Positions 16,775-25,681 of a DNA stretch of 64,000 bases are shown here, one piece after another. Under the pieces are notes generated by a model. The model saw only the letters and a list, made by a program, of their open reading frames with translations, searched no databases and was not told the DNA's origin. The stretch is taken from assembly GCF_030381805.1 (NCBI RefSeq), contig NZ_JAUDRH010000014.1, forward strand, positions 62,001 to 126,000. The letters run 5' to 3'. This DNA comes from Chlorogloeopsis sp. ULAP01. Its GTDB lineage: Bacteria > Cyanobacteriota > Cyanobacteriia > Cyanobacteriales > Nostocaceae. A program made the position numbers and the translations under genes. Position 1 is the first letter of the stretch, and each line of letters begins with the position of its first letter.

Positions 16775-17881
16775 ATGTGGCCGGATATCTGGAATCGATG
16801 GAAACGCACCTCTTTGAGAAGCTTTGTCTCGCTGTTTTTGGTAGGAGTTATTCTAAGTGTAGCGATCGCGTCCTGTGGCGGTAACGGACAGAATGCGACA
16901 ACTACTAATGGTAGTGGAGCCAGTCCAGTAGCAGCCAACAAGCGAGATGTTGAACTGACTTTAGTCTCCTTTGCTGTGACAAAAGCAGCTCATGATGCGA
17001 TCATTCCCAAGTTTGTGGAAAAATGGAAGCAAGAACATAACCAAAACGTCTCTTTTAGACCAAGTTACGGTGGTTCTGGTTCCCAAACCCGTGCTGTAAT
17101 TGATGGCTTAGAAGCAGATATCGTACATCTGGCTTTGGCTTTGGATGTGAAACGAATTGAGCAAGCTGGATTAATTCAACCAGGATGGGACAAAGAAGTT
17201 CCCAACAATGGGATTGTCTCAAAATCTGTAGCAGCTTTAATCACTCGTGACGGTAATCCTAAAAATCTCAAAACCTGGGAAGATTTAGGTAGAGATGGTG
17301 TGCAGGTAATTACTGCCGATCCGAAAACTTCTGGAATTGCGCGTTGGAACTTCCTAACTTTATGGAATGCAGCAATTCAATCTGGGGGTGGAGAAGAAAA
17401 AGCCTTAGATTTTATTACCAAAGTCTACACCCGAAATGTACCTTTGCTAACTAAAGATGCCCGTGAAGCAACGGATGCATTCTTTAAACAAGGTCAAGGT
17501 GATGCTTTGATTAACTATGAAAATGAAATTCTCTTGGCATCCCAACAAGGTCAAAAAGTTAACTACACTATCCCACCAGTAAATATTTCGATTGATAACC
17601 CCATAGCTGTGGTTGATCGAAACGTTGATAAACACGGAACCCGCGAGGTAGCACAAGCTTTTGTGGAATATTTGTTTACTCCCGAAGCCCAAGCAGAATT
17701 TGCCAAAATAGGCTTCCGTCCAGCAGATGAGACAAAACTGCAAACAAAGGAACTGGCTGACAAATATCCTAAAGTAGAAAGATTAGCTTCAGTAGCAGAC
17801 TACGGTGGCTGGGAAGCTGTTCAGAAGAAATTTTTTGATGATGGGGCAATTTTTGACCAAATTCAGGCAAAGAGAAGGTGA
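16775..17881 (+). CDS. sbpA: sulfate ABC transporter periplasmic sulfate-binding protein
   Basis: A 368-aa lipoprotein-type binding protein. It has a signal peptide with lipobox IASC (about 31-34), then VELTLVSFAVTKAAHDAIIP and FRPSYGGSGSQTRAVIDGLEADIV, which match the sulfate/thiosulfate-binding family. An AAGGAG ribosome-binding site lies 12 bp before the ATG. It is the first gene of the sulfate importer cluster and supplies periplasmic sulfate to CysTWA. Expression should rise under sulfur limitation, and the upstream dyad (16722-16747) is a candidate control site. Confidence 0.94.
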   Translation: MWPDIWNRWKRTSLRSFVSLFLVGVILSVAIASCGGNGQNATTTNGSGASPVAANKRDVELTLVSFAVTKAAHDAIIPKFVEKWKQEHNQNVSFRPSYGGSGSQTRAVIDGLEADIVHLALALDVKRIEQAGLIQPGWDKEVPNNGIVSKSVAALITRDGNPKNLKTWEDLGRDGVQVITADPKTSGIARWNFLTLWNAAIQSGGGEEKALDFITKVYTRNVPLLTKDAREATDAFFKQGQGDALINYENEILLASQQGQKVNYTIPPVNISIDNPIAVVDRNVDKHGTREVAQAFVEYLFTPEAQAEFAKIGFRPADETKLQTKELADKYPKVERLASVADYGGWEAVQKKFFDDGAIFDQIQAKRR

Positions 17882-18071
17882 TTTAAGGGGCTAAGGATCA
17901 GGGAGAGTGGGAGATGAGGGAGATGAGGGAGATGGGGAAGAATTTACTCTTATTACTTCCTCACCTCTCTCAACACCCTCAACTCCGTGTCCCCGTGTCC
18001 CCACCTCCCCGTGTCACCTTATCCTCTTCTTCCCAATCCCCAATTCCCGATGCCCATTTCTGAGAATAGCT
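17882..18071. repeat. short tandem repeats between sbpA and cysT
   Basis: Three tandem copies of a 9-mer (GGGAGATGA) at about 17910-17936, then pyrimidine-rich units built on CCCCGTGT. These are typical short tandemly repeated repetitive DNA of filamentous cyanobacteria. An open frame through them is not coding: the cysT start is at 18072. A NIL-type gene is known between sbpA and cysT in Synechocystis; here the NIL remnant is further downstream. Confidence 0.7.
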
Positions 18072-18974
18072 ATGGCTGTATCCTCGCATTCACAACAATT
18101 TCCTCCCAATTACAGATCTAAGCGTCAGTCACTGCTAGAGACAATAGCTCAGATTCCCTGGACGTGGGTAGTGACTTACGTATATCTAGGTATTATGTTG
18201 CTAGTACCAATGCTAGCGATGTTTACAAAAGCCGCTACTGAAAGTCCTGAGAACATTTGGAGAATTGCTACTAGCCCGATCGCTTTGGCGACTTATGATG
18301 TCACTTTTGTGACTGCTACCTTTAGTGCTTTGTTGAATGGAGTCTTTGGTAGCATCCTTGCTTGGGTTCTAGTACGCTACGACTTTAACTTGTCCATTGG
18401 TAGATTCACTCTGCCGATTAAAAATTTCATTGATGCCTCCCTCGATTTACCCTTTGCCCTCCCGACAGCAGTTACGGGTTTAACCTTAGCGACAGTCTAC
18501 AGTAACAATGGTTGGATTGGTTCTTGGCTGGCTCCTTTTGGTATTAAGGTATCTTTTACCCGTTTAGGGGTAGCAGTCGCTATGACATTTATCTCCTTAC
18601 CATTTGTTGTCCGCACAGTACAACCAGTTCTCCAGGAAATGGAAAGGGAAGTGGAAGAAGCTGCTTGGAGTTTGGGCGCTTCCAAATGGCAGACTTTCTG
18701 GAAAGTTATATTTCCCCCCTTGTTTCCGACAATTTTGACTGGCGTCGCCTTGGGTTTTTCCCGTGCTGTTGGTGAGTATGGTTCGGTAGTCATTATTGCT
18801 TCTAACACGCCTTTTCGAGATTTGATTGCACCTGTGTTGATTTTCCAGCGTCTAGAACAGTATGACTACTCTGGCGCAACTGTGATTGGCGTAGTGTTGT
18901 TGTTGATTTCATTGATTATGCTGCTGTGCATTAATCTTTTACAAGCTTGGGGTAGACGTTATGACGTTAAGTGA
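18072..18974 (+). CDS. cysT: sulfate ABC transporter permease CysT
   Basis: An inner-membrane permease of 300 aa. The start at ATG 18072 (MAVSSHSQQ) is chosen because the upstream extension is low-complexity repeat translation. It has about six membrane segments; DLPFALPTAVTGLTLATVY and the EAAWSLGASKWQTFWKV EAA loop, which contacts the CysA ATPase, are clear. VGEYGSVVIIASNTPFRDLIAP near the C-terminus is typical of CysT. It overlaps cysW by 14 bp, so translation is coupled. Confidence 0.94.
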   Translation: MAVSSHSQQFPPNYRSKRQSLLETIAQIPWTWVVTYVYLGIMLLVPMLAMFTKAATESPENIWRIATSPIALATYDVTFVTATFSALLNGVFGSILAWVLVRYDFNLSIGRFTLPIKNFIDASLDLPFALPTAVTGLTLATVYSNNGWIGSWLAPFGIKVSFTRLGVAVAMTFISLPFVVRTVQPVLQEMEREVEEAAWSLGASKWQTFWKVIFPPLFPTILTGVALGFSRAVGEYGSVVIIASNTPFRDLIAPVLIFQRLEQYDYSGATVIGVVLLLISLIMLLCINLLQAWGRRYDVK

Positions 18975-19812
18975 GAAAACCGATCCTTCAGCCAAAAAGC
19001 AACGAAATTGGGCTGCCACCATTCTGATTGGGATTTCCATCATCTATTTATTGTTCATTCTGTATATCCCAACGCTGAATCTGTTTTATTTTGCCTTTCG
19101 GAATGGAATTGGCCCGTTTTTTGCCAATATGACTACCCCAGCATTTCTTCATGCTGCCTGGCTCACCTTTATACTGTCTGTCATTACCTTGCCTTTGAAC
19201 ACCATTTTTGGGCTGTGTGCGGCTTGGGCGATCGCTCGTAATCAATTCCCCGGACGCGCCTTCCTATTAAGTCTAATTGACTTGCCGTTTTCGATTTCAC
19301 CTGTTGTGGCTGGGTTAATGATCATCCTACTTTATGGACGACAAGGATGGTTTGGTGAATTTTTACAGGAGCAAGGGATTAGAGTTGTCTTTGCTTTTCC
19401 TGGAATAGTGCTAGCAACAGCATTTGTCAGTATGCCTTTTGTCGCTAGAGAAGTAATTCCAGTATTGGAAGAAATGGGCAAAGAACAAGAAGAAGCAGCA
19501 AAAACACTAGGGGCAAATGGTTGGCAGATTTTTTGGCGGGTTACTTTGCCTCATATCCGTTGGGGAGTTCTCTATGGTTTAATTTTGACAAACGCCAGGG
19601 CAATGGGTGAATTCGGTGCTGTTGCCGTAGTATCGGGCAATATCCGTGGTAGAACCCAGAGTTTACCTCTGTTTATTGAAGATGCTTATAAACAGTACGA
19701 AACTCAAGCTGCCTTCTCAGCAGCAGTTTTATTGGCACTGTTAGCAGTGGTAACAGTGATCTTGAAGGAAATTTTGGAGCGCAGAACCCATTCTAATCGA
19801 CGTACACACTGA
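18961..19812 (+). CDS. cysW: sulfate ABC transporter permease CysW
   Basis: The second sulfate permease subunit, 283 aa. It has six hydrophobic segments, IDLPFSISPVVAGLMIILLYG, and the EAA loop EEAAKTLGANGWQIFWRVTLP. NARAMGEFGAVAVVSGNIRG is the CysW counterpart of the CysT C-terminal motif. It begins inside the 3' end of cysT. The ATPase gene cysA follows only after 656 bp that contain a broken NIL-domain gene and hairpin repeats, unlike the compact arrangement in many cyanobacteria. Confidence 0.94.
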   Translation: MTLSEKTDPSAKKQRNWAATILIGISIIYLLFILYIPTLNLFYFAFRNGIGPFFANMTTPAFLHAAWLTFILSVITLPLNTIFGLCAAWAIARNQFPGRAFLLSLIDLPFSISPVVAGLMIILLYGRQGWFGEFLQEQGIRVVFAFPGIVLATAFVSMPFVAREVIPVLEEMGKEQEEAAKTLGANGWQIFWRVTLPHIRWGVLYGLILTNARAMGEFGAVAVVSGNIRGRTQSLPLFIEDAYKQYETQAAFSAAVLLALLAVVTVILKEILERRTHSNRRTH

Positions 19813-19899
19813 TTCTGCTGTGATGTGTGGAGTGTTTGTATGTAAATTTCACCTGCATTCATCGAATGTTCTTTTATTAGTTCATTCGTTTTTGAAAGC

Positions 19900-20164
19900 A
19901 ACAGCACGCGGCTGCGTGTAAGTTTGTATATTCCTCAATATTACTTGCAAGAATCGATGATTTCACAGTTAATTTCTTGTCATGGTTTAACAATTAATAT
20001 TCTTGGGGCAAAATTAGACAAACATACTAAATAATTCAAGATATTTTGACTTAGAACTACGAGGTTCATTGTCTCAAATTGGTAATTGTTTAAATTACTT
20101 GGAATCATTAAATATCAAGATTGTCGGTAAACAAAATACAGACAGTAATTGCTGGCATTGTTAA
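19900..20164 (+). pseudogene. NIL-domain protein, frameshifted
   Basis: Frame 1 from about 19900 reads TRLRVSLYIPQYYLQESMIS, LISCHGLTINILGAKLDKHTK, then stops at 20032. One frame over, from 20030, it continues NSRYFDLELRGSLSQIGNCL, NYLESLNIKIVGKQNTDSN, CWHC and stop. This is the NIL-domain pattern (R-x-R-V-x-I-P, ISxLI, FDLELRG, YL). Removing the single T at 20032 would join the halves. No ATG precedes the first half in frame. Small NIL proteins accompany sulfate-transport genes in other cyanobacteria, which fits the position. It is decayed unless the extra base is a sequencing error. Confidence 0.75.
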
Positions 20165-20193
20165 TTTTTTCAAACAGATTTGGAAGTAGCCGA

Positions 20194-20243
20194 CACCTTA
20201 AAAGGTGCCGCTACACAATCTAATCCTGCGAAGGCAGGATTAG
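20194..20243. repeat. paired hairpins between NIL remnant and cysA
   Basis: CACCTT/AAGGTG (stem 6, loop 2, 20194-20207) is followed by a perfect 10-bp stem CTAATCCTGC/GCAGGATTAG with a GAAG loop (20220-20243). No T-run follows, so this is more likely a dispersed repeat or RNA-processing hairpin than a terminator. The rest of the 300 bp before cysA is AT-rich with no gene. Confidence 0.6.
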
Positions 20244-20468
20244 TTCTGATAGCCTGTAGGTTTAAGTGAAGTGTAATGAATTAACTATCTAGCAAGAATG
20301 ATGTTAGCACAATCTGATTCCAGAAATTAAATAAATTTTAAGTACTTTTAAAGACAAAAAATATCACCACAAGGCTATAAATTTGGTATTGTTATTTTTA
20401 AAATACTAAAGGTTGATAGGAAAGTTGTATTTGAGTTGAGATAGGCCAATTTAAAGGAAGGCAAAATT

Positions 20469-21488
20469 ATGGGAATTGTGCTTCAAAATATTTCCAAACA
20501 TTTCGGAAACTTCCATGCTGTAGACAACGTAAATTTGGAAGTTAAAACAGGTTCTTTGGTGGCTTTACTTGGCCCTTCAGGTTCAGGAAAATCTACATTA
20601 CTAAGAATAATTGCCGGTTTAGAAGCACCTGATGCTGGTGAAATTTGGTTAGTGGGTGAAAATGCGACTTTTCACAGCGTGCAAGAACGTAACATTGGTT
20701 TCGTCTTCCAGCATTATGCTCTGTTTAAACACTTGACAGTGCGTGAGAATATTGCCTTTGCTATGAGTTTGCGCAAGCATCCTAAAAACCGGATTCGCCA
20801 ACGTGTTGATGAACTTTTGGAATTGGTACAGATGCAGGGATTTGGTGATCGCTATCCTTCTCAGCTTTCTGGTGGGCAACGGCAACGGATCGCATTAGCA
20901 CGCTCACTGGCTGTACAGCCCCGAATCTTATTACTAGATGAGCCTTTCGGTGCATTAGATGCCAAAGTTCGTAAAGATTTGCGTGTTTGGTTACGCAATC
21001 TGCATTCAGAAGTTCATGTCACGACTGTATTTGTTACCCACGATCAAGAGGAAGCAATGGAAGTTGCTGATGACATTGTGGTTATGAATCAAGGAAGGGT
21101 AGAACAAGTTGGTAGTCCGGCGGAAATTTATGACAACCCAGCCACACCATTTGTGATGAGTTTTATTGGCCCTGTGAATGTTCTACCTGGTAATGTCGGT
21201 CTCTTAACCAACAAGCATACAGTTTCTGCTAGTGACAAAGTGTTTTTGCGACCACACGATATCTTGATTAAGACGAATGCCGATGACAACAGTACATCTG
21301 CGATCGTTGACCGCATTATTCATCTTGGTTGGGAGATTCGTGTGGAATTAATCTTGCGCTCTGGTGAAACACTCAATGCTTATCTCAGTCGAGAAGAATC
21401 TTATCAGCTTCAGTTAGAAAAGGGACAACGTGTCTATATCCAACCTAAACAAACAAAGGTATTTCCAGCTGCTTACGCCATAAGGTAG
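20469..21488 (+). CDS. cysA: sulfate ABC transporter ATP-binding protein CysA
   Basis: The ATPase of the sulfate/thiosulfate importer, 339 aa. It has Walker A GPSGSGKST (35-43), signature LSGGQRQR (133-140), Walker B LLLDEP (154-159), an H-loop TVFVTHDQEEAMEVAD, and a C-terminal TOBE-like region with FLRPHDILI. A strong ribosome-binding site (AAAGGAAGG) precedes the ATG. It is separated from cysW by a broken NIL gene, so it may have its own promoter. A terminator-like hairpin follows. Confidence 0.94.
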   Translation: MGIVLQNISKHFGNFHAVDNVNLEVKTGSLVALLGPSGSGKSTLLRIIAGLEAPDAGEIWLVGENATFHSVQERNIGFVFQHYALFKHLTVRENIAFAMSLRKHPKNRIRQRVDELLELVQMQGFGDRYPSQLSGGQRQRIALARSLAVQPRILLLDEPFGALDAKVRKDLRVWLRNLHSEVHVTTVFVTHDQEEAMEVADDIVVMNQGRVEQVGSPAEIYDNPATPFVMSFIGPVNVLPGNVGLLTNKHTVSASDKVFLRPHDILIKTNADDNSTSAIVDRIIHLGWEIRVELILRSGETLNAYLSREESYQLQLEKGQRVYIQPKQTKVFPAAYAIR

Positions 21489-21510
21489 GAGTAAGAAACT
21501 TTGGGTATGG

Positions 21511-21540
21511 AAACCGGGTTTCTCTAAAAATCCGGTTTTT
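21511..21540 (+). terminator. Rho-independent-type terminator after cysA
   Basis: AAACCGG (21511-21517) and CCGGTTT (21532-21538) form a 7-bp stem, with T residues continuing to 21540. It lies 22 bp after the cysA stop. Confidence 0.65.
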
Positions 21541-21740
21541 ATGTATTCAAATTCCTGCCTCATCTCAAAATTTCTGGGCTGCGGAATCACGTTCATAAAT
21601 CTTAGGTAAGTCAGGTAGGAGCATATCCTTGTAATTTGGATCATCCAGCCTCAGACTTAGATCAAAATTTTGATAATGATTTCATTATCCCAAATCTCTC
21701 TTTTTCTCTTTCCTATGCTGGAGCCTGGGAATGATGATTG

Positions 21741-21868
21741 ATATGATGTCCGCTAAATTACCCTTAATTCCTGCGTTACCTCACCCCAACCCTCTCCTTA
21801 GTAAGGAGAGGGTTGGGGTGAGGTAGGTGAGGTTATTGTATTATGAGCATTTTCACGGACATGATCAT
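21741..21868. repeat. MITE-like palindromic element, copy 1
   Basis: It starts ATGATGTCCGCTAAATTACC and ends CACGGACATGATCAT. The centre is a perfect inverted repeat: 23 nt (21778-21800), one base, 23 nt (21802-21824), built on CCTCACCCCAACCCTCTCC. Terminal ATGATGTCCG and CGGACATGAT are near-inverted repeats. A second copy with the same flanks is at 23989-24115. The rest of 21489-22122 shows no gene. Confidence 0.75.
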
Positions 21869-22122
21869 AGGCTCCGCCTCATGAAGATGAAGACGGAGCC
21901 TCCAGTTTTCATCACTATGCAAAGCATGATCATCAGAGAACTTGCGATAACGGGATTTCCCCTCGTCAAGAAGAGCATTGGGGAGCAGTATTTTCTATGT
22001 GTCGGATTGTTCTTTCAAATTATTATAAACATCGGTAATTTGATAAGCTTATAGTACTTTAATGATGATTTAATAAATTGTATTCCAGCAAACATTGTTT
22101 TTAGAAATTTTATTACTTAATG

Positions 22123-22148
22123 TACAATAAGCCTATCAGTTAGCCGTA
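22123..22148 (+). promoter_or_regulatory. candidate operator overlapping the Rrf2 gene start
   Basis: Left half TACAATAA, 10-bp spacer, right half TAGCCGTA; the start codon begins 5 bp later. The sequence TAGTATAAT at its right edge could also be a -10 element, implying a very short leader. Placement fits autoregulation by the Rrf2 protein. Confidence 0.5.
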
Positions 22149-22153
22149 GTATA

Positions 22154-22621
22154 ATGAATGAGAGCTTAAGAAAACAAAAGTATGCCCTCTTGGATTTGTC
22201 TGCCAAAGTGGAATATGCGCTCATAGCACTTTTAGAGCTAGCTAGCAATTCTGGTCAAAAAACTCCTGTCACTATGAGTGATATTTCTGCCAAGCATCCG
22301 ATCCCAGAGCGGTATCTAGAGCAAATTCTTACAAGTCTGCGGCGCTCTGGTGTGGTGCAGAGTCAACGTGGCTCTAAAGGTGGCTTTATTTTATTGCGTG
22401 AACCTCGGCAATTAACCTTGTTAGAGGTTGTGATTATGTTGGATGGAGAACAGAAAGAAAAAGAATTCCTTGGTGAAGAAAATTTGGAAAAATTTTTGGT
22501 GCATAACATTTGGCAACAAGCAGACTTAGCAGCACAAGCTGTTTTGAGCCAATATACTATCCAAGATCTATTTGAGCAGCGAGAAGCACGGTTGCAGAAA
22601 AGCCAGATGTATTACATTTAA
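22154..22621 (+). CDS. Rrf2 family transcriptional regulator (CymR/IscR-like)
   Basis: A winged-helix regulator of 155 aa. LSAKVEYALIALLELA, then KHPIPERYLEQILTSLRRSGVVQSQRGSKGGFIL, is the Rrf2 DNA-binding domain. There are no cysteines in the region where IscR holds its Fe-S cluster, so it resembles CymR-type sensors of cysteine status, which act with CysK. The cysK gene starts 18 bp downstream, strengthening that analogy. The ATG at 22154 has no Shine-Dalgarno and abuts the dyad at 22123-22148. It is the prime candidate for the protein that binds that dyad in this region. Confidence 0.88.
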   Translation: MNESLRKQKYALLDLSAKVEYALIALLELASNSGQKTPVTMSDISAKHPIPERYLEQILTSLRRSGVVQSQRGSKGGFILLREPRQLTLLEVVIMLDGEQKEKEFLGEENLEKFLVHNIWQQADLAAQAVLSQYTIQDLFEQREARLQKSQMYYI

Positions 22622-22639
22622 TTACATAAGAATACTTTT

Positions 22640-23602
22640 ATGAAAATTGCCAAGAATATTACAGAGTTAGTCGGACGTACTCCACTGGTGCAGCTAAACA
22701 GAATTCCTCAACAAGAGGGAGCTGTAGCAGAGATTGTGATGAAGTTAGAAAGCATGAACCCATCTGCCTCTGTGAAAGACAGAATTGGCGTGAGTATGGT
22801 GGAAAGCGCAGAGGAGGCGGGTTTAATTCATCCTGGAAAGACGGTATTAGTAGAACCGACATCTGGAAATACGGGTATCGCCTTAGCTATGGTGGCTGCT
22901 GCAAAGGGCTATCATTTGATTCTGACTATGCCAGATACGATGAGTACAGAAAGACGGGCAATGTTGAGAGCTTATGGCGCTCAATTGGAATTAACTCCTG
23001 GTATAGAAGGGATGCGGGGAGCGATCGCCAAAGCTGAACAAATCGTAGCAGAATTGCCCAATGCCTATATGCTACAACAGTTCAATAACCCAGCTAACCC
23101 CAAGGTACATCGCCAGACAACAGCAGAAGAAATTTGGGAAGATACCGATGGCAAGGTAGATATTTTGGTGGCGGGAGTCGGTACTGGCGGAACCGTGACT
23201 GGTGTAGCCGAGGTGATTAAACAACGCAAGCCAAGTTTTCAAACTATTGCTGTAGAACCAACTAATAGCCAAGTGCTTTCTGGAGGGAGATCGGGAGCGC
23301 ATAAAATTCAAGGAATTGGTGCGGGATTTATTCCAACAATTTGCCGTCTAGAATTAATAGATGAGGTGATTGCAGTCTCTGATGAAGATGCGATCGCCTA
23401 TAGCCGCAGATTAGTAAGAGAAGAAGGTTTATTATCGGGTATTTCTACAGGTGCTGCGTTAGCTGCTGCGATTGGGGTAGCCAAGCGAAAAGAAAATAGC
23501 GGTAAGTTAATTGTCATAGTTCAACCTAGCTTTGGCGAACGTTACTTGAGTACTTCTCTATTCAAGGATTTAGTGGAGTTTGAATTATCTGTATTTAATT
23601 AG
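22640..23602 (+). CDS. cysK: cysteine synthase (O-acetylserine sulfhydrylase)
   Basis: A PLP enzyme of 320 aa that makes cysteine from O-acetylserine and sulfide. The PLP lysine is K46 in SASVKDR, the substrate loop is PTSGNTG (about 74-80), and the phosphate loop is GVGTGGT. FGERYLST near the C-terminus is typical of CysK. It forms an operon with the Rrf2 regulator. In Firmicutes CysK binds CymR as a co-repressor; the gene order suggests a similar pairing here, by inference only. Confidence 0.94.
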   Translation: MKIAKNITELVGRTPLVQLNRIPQQEGAVAEIVMKLESMNPSASVKDRIGVSMVESAEEAGLIHPGKTVLVEPTSGNTGIALAMVAAAKGYHLILTMPDTMSTERRAMLRAYGAQLELTPGIEGMRGAIAKAEQIVAELPNAYMLQQFNNPANPKVHRQTTAEEIWEDTDGKVDILVAGVGTGGTVTGVAEVIKQRKPSFQTIAVEPTNSQVLSGGRSGAHKIQGIGAGFIPTICRLELIDEVIAVSDEDAIAYSRRLVREEGLLSGISTGAALAAAIGVAKRKENSGKLIVIVQPSFGERYLSTSLFKDLVEFELSVFN

Positions 23603-23988
23603 TCGTTAGTCATCAGTCATTCTCTCATTACCATGCTCTGCATATTAAGCTCATCCCCCGACTGAAGTCTGGGGGATTTCGCGGGCATCGGGAATTGGGA
23701 ATTGGGCATTGGCCAATGCATGAATGCCCCTTGCCCCAAGACGACGGACGACGATTCTGAGCGCCCCTTAAAGGAACGGGCTTCCCCGTCGTCTTTTGGT
23801 GATGTCACCGGGAAATGGGCATCGGGCATTAGGATAGCTGTTATTTTTTTACTACTTCTGCCTCCTGTCCAGTTGGTGAGCGACTTGCCCTGAATCTCGA
23901 CTGCGCTCGATTACCGCGCAGTCGAAGGGAGCCGAACCACTGTCCTCTGCCTTTTCAAGACAGCTCACCTAAAAACCTACACTCCATT
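23603..23988. repeat. cluster of dispersed palindromic repeats
   Basis: No gene. Hairpins include TCCCCC...GGGGGA (23654-23676), an inverted pair AAGACGACGG/CCGTCGTCTT spanning about 23738-23797, and CGACTGCGC/GCGCAGTCG (23898-23924). Such stacked repeats are typical of intergenic DNA in filamentous cyanobacteria. Confidence 0.65.
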
Positions 23989-24115
23989 ATATGATGTCCG
24001 CTAAATTACCCTTAATTCCTGCGTTACCTCACTCCACAATCCTCTCCTTACTAAGGAGAGGGTGCCGTAGGCGGGTGAGGTTATTTTATTATGGGCATTG
24101 TCACGAATATGATAT
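23989..24115. repeat. MITE-like palindromic element, copy 2
   Basis: It has the same left flank as copy 1 at 21741 (ATGATGTCCGCTAAATTACC) and a related right flank. The centre has diverged to CTCTCCTTACTAAGGAGAG followed by GGTGCCGTAGGCGGGTGAGG. That tail is the same as in the repeats translated inside the TonB receptors. It ends at the stop codon of the DUF202 gene. Confidence 0.75.
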
Positions 24116-24540
24116 TACTCCAATATAAAAGTTTGCAAATAATCTAGCGGAACCGTGAATACATAGTAGAGTACTCCCACGCCTAGAAGAACTACAGCTA
24201 AACTCGCCAGTAGTATCCAACGATCTGGAGGTTGATAGGTATCCTCGTCAATATCTTGGCGAACAGCAAAATAGTGTTGAGTTGAAAGTAACACTGTTAA
24301 TATACCTACCAAGGCAAATGCTAAACCCAATTTCCAACCATTACCAGGAGGTTGTGGTGCCAATGGAGGGCGGATGATCCTCAACCGCACAATCAAAACA
24401 CCAAAACCCATGAGTGCAATCCCACTCCGCATCCATGCTAGGTAAGTACGTTCATTCGCCAAGTGATCCCGAACGCGATCTGACCTGTATTTCTTTTTTT
24501 CTAAAGTTTTGACTTCTAATTTTTCTACGTCTGTCTTCAT
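24115..24540 (-). CDS. DUF202 (YidH-like) small membrane protein
   Basis: A 141-aa protein from the ATG at 24540; a TTG seven codons upstream is less likely. The conserved DHLANERTYLAWMRSGIALMGFG segment identifies DUF202, followed by two more membrane helices (three in total). Function is unknown; the family often sits near transporters. The neighbouring genes (secreted protein, CadD-like transporter) are on the same strand but separated by repeats. Confidence 0.83.
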   Translation of the reverse strand: MKTDVEKLEVKTLEKKKYRSDRVRDHLANERTYLAWMRSGIALMGFGVLIVRLRIIRPPLAPQPPGNGWKLGLAFALVGILTVLLSTQHYFAVRQDIDEDTYQPPDRWILLASLAVVLLGVGVLYYVFTVPLDYLQTFILE

Positions 24541-24750
24541 TAGATTTACGTCTTCAAGCAACCTTCAAAATACTTATATTTAATTAATGTTATTTTATAA
24601 AATTTCTAGATCAAAAAATCGCATAATCAGAGTTTATCTTAAATAAAAATCAATAAATTTTATTTATTAAAATACAAAAATTGATAGATTACTAACTTGT
24701 TATTAACTTTAACACCTTCTTAGAATGAATTAATAAACTACCGCTTAATA

Positions 24751-24838
24751 AATGTAGGGTAGGTTAGTGACAGCATCACCCACCATTGTTAGAAGATTAA
24801 TAGTGCGTTAGGACTATCGTCCTAACGCACCCTACAAA
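24751..24838. repeat. MITE-like repeat with TGTAGGGT ends
   Basis: Outer inverted ends TGTAGGGT (24753-24760) and ACCCTACA (24829-24836) enclose a perfect 12-bp stem, GTGCGTTAGGAC/GTCCTAACGCAC with a 4-nt loop (24803-24830). It is a small non-autonomous dispersed element. The rest of 24541-24938 is AT-rich, with a possible weak hairpin AGATTCCC/GGGAATCT (24883-24930) downstream of the next gene. Confidence 0.7.
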
Positions 24839-24938
24839 TTGGAGATTTTTTAATTAAAATTCTCTCAACTTTTTGGATAGTTAGATTCCCGAATTCTACC
24901 CTCTAGGTATCTACAATAAATTGGGAATCTTATGTTAC

Positions 24939-25565
24939 TTAATCGTCAATTGTTGCAGTAGTCAATCCAGCATCAAGTGCGGCTTGTAGATTTTCAGGAA
25001 TAAACCAATTATCTTTGTCGCCAGACTGGATAAGTTTTAGAGGAGGAAGATTGAATTCAGTTTCTCCAGTTTCGGGATTGGTTGTGGCAACTAAGCGAGT
25101 TCCATGAACAATCTTAAAAGCTTGAGCTGGTGCGGCTTCCTGTCCTTCTGCGGCAGCTTTTTCAGGGAGATAAACGCCTTGACAGTCCCAATCGTCATCA
25201 GTTTCTGCACCACTAGGTAGCAGATATAATTGATTACTGTAGGTTGAGCTAGATTTTTTGGGTTTTTTACCATAAACTAACAGGGTTTTATCTGTTTCGT
25301 TGCGACAAATACCAACAGGCTCTTTGCTATTTTCCAAAATATATTTTTGGAATTTTAAATTAGCGATCGCTTGGTCAAGCTCTGATGTAGAACCTTGAGT
25401 TTGTTTATCTTGCAAAGCAGATTCTAATAATTTGGTGACTTCTACATAATCTGGATCGTCACTGATTTTCTTACCTGCCCAAGATGGTTGAGTGAACATC
25501 AAGTTTGCTAGTAGTAATAAGCAAACAAGAGTAATTTTGACCAGAGTATTCTTGAATAGTTTCAT
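24939..25565 (-). CDS. secreted hypothetical protein
   Basis: A 208-aa protein from the ATG at 25565, which has AGGAG 8 bp upstream; an in-frame start at 25592 is less likely. It has a Sec signal peptide (hydrophobic core LVCLLLLANLMF, cleavage near SWAG), so it is probably periplasmic or secreted. The mature part has two cysteines (GICRNE, DWDCQG) that could form a disulfide. I recognise no domain. It is followed by DUF202 and preceded by a CadD-family gene. Confidence 0.75.
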   Translation of the reverse strand: MKLFKNTLVKITLVCLLLLANLMFTQPSWAGKKISDDPDYVEVTKLLESALQDKQTQGSTSELDQAIANLKFQKYILENSKEPVGICRNETDKTLLVYGKKPKKSSSTYSNQLYLLPSGAETDDDWDCQGVYLPEKAAAEGQEAAPAQAFKIVHGTRLVATTNPETGETEFNLPPLKLIQSGDKDNWFIPENLQAALDAGLTTATIDD

Positions 25566-25681
25566 AATTTTTCTCCTAAAAAACGATAACAATTTTTTTA
25601 CAGATACTACCTACCTAATTTAGAGTATATGATGTACAACTTCTCATCTGTCTATTGATGCAATTTGCGTACTAGAAAAAT

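Noticed and set aside
17910..18040. CRISPR-like repeat array
   Set aside because: The units are 7-9 bp and tandem without unique spacers; this is short tandem repetitive DNA.
17907..18071. N-terminal extension of cysT giving a 355-aa protein
   Set aside because: The extra 55 residues are a translation of short tandem repeats; the normal CysT start with correct length is the ATG at 18072.
20220..20243. Intrinsic terminator after the NIL remnant
   Set aside because: The stem is strong but no T-run follows on either strand; it is recorded as a repeat hairpin.
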